Below, piece after piece: positions 63,931-64,000 of a DNA stretch of 64,000 nucleotides. The stretch comes from Haloferax mediterranei ATCC 33500 (lineage in GTDB: Archaea > Halobacteriota > Halobacteria > Halobacteriales > Haloferacaceae), in contig NC_017941.2 of NCBI RefSeq assembly GCF_000306765.2, positions 2,604,001 to 2,668,000 on the forward strand, given 5' to 3'. The notes beneath the pieces are model-generated. The model worked only from the letters and a program-made list of their open reading frames with translations, searched no databases and was not told the origin of the DNA. Numbering within the stretch: position 1 is the stretch's first letter; each line of letters opens with the position of its first letter. The position numbers and the translations under genes were made by a program.

Positions 63931-64000
63931 CCAATCGTTTAATAAATCAAATTATTCCGCCCAATTCCCCCATATCGTGCAATCTACAAACGTATACTAA

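Overview
The window is a haloarchaeal chromosome segment, almost certainly from Haloferax. It is GC-rich and encodes acidic, Asp/Glu-rich proteins. It uses archaeal information machinery (aIF5B, aIF1, Nob1, PAN, Tsr3) and coenzyme F420 enzymes, and many genes start within about 25-30 bases of a TATA box, implying leaderless transcripts. An assimilatory nitrate reductase, transporter and MobA cluster next to a separate ferredoxin-nitrite reductase matches the nasABC/nasD layout described for Haloferax mediterranei. The 308-residue D-2-hydroxyacid dehydrogenase also resembles, from memory, the enzyme studied in that species. The species call is an inference; I ran no database search.

Layout. 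1-9.5 kb holds central metabolism and information processing: pgi, a CPBP protease, a PRC-barrel/Nob1 pair, infB, a membrane histidine kinase, pyruvoyl arginine decarboxylase and a PAN ATPase. 9.8-13.2 kb has a dUTPase, aconitase and a RimI-like acetyltransferase. 13.2-18.5 kb has a large Bat-type regulator, a HalOD1 protein and a tight run of haloarchaeal-specific genes (DUF5810-DUF5809-NUDIX-rhodanese). 18.6-25.6 kb, all on the minus strand, carries aIF1, a secreted low-complexity protein, a membrane-anchored winged-helix regulator, and a translationally coupled MoxR-DUF58-transglutaminase operon. The same perfect palindrome lies in front of both moxR and the regulator. 25.7-30.3 kb is mutS-mutL. 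30.4-48.6 kb is mixed housekeeping: cofE-mer, a phosphoesterase, a NUDIX/eIF2B fusion, EngB, formyltetrahydrofolate cyclo-ligase, a NOG1-type GTPase, Tsr3, serS and a two-gene ABC exporter whose permease is an internal duplication. 48.8-57.5 kb has a metallo-hydrolase, an acyl-CoA ligase, a Na+/H+ antiporter, an aldehyde ferredoxin oxidoreductase and a thiolase. 57.6-64 kb is nitrate assimilation: nitrite reductase with a tiny coupled downstream gene, then nasA-nasB-mobA.

How parts fit. NasB imports nitrate, NasA with a MobA-matured cofactor reduces it to nitrite, and NirA reduces nitrite to ammonium with ferredoxin. CofE makes the F420 that the adjacent LLM-family reductase uses. MutS and MutL form a mismatch-repair operon. 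The MoxR/DUF58/transglutaminase operon and the membrane regulator may form one regulated envelope system. No transposase, integrase, CRISPR array, rRNA or tRNA was found. Intergenic regions hold short tandem repeats, hairpins, a G-quadruplex motif and operator-like dyads.
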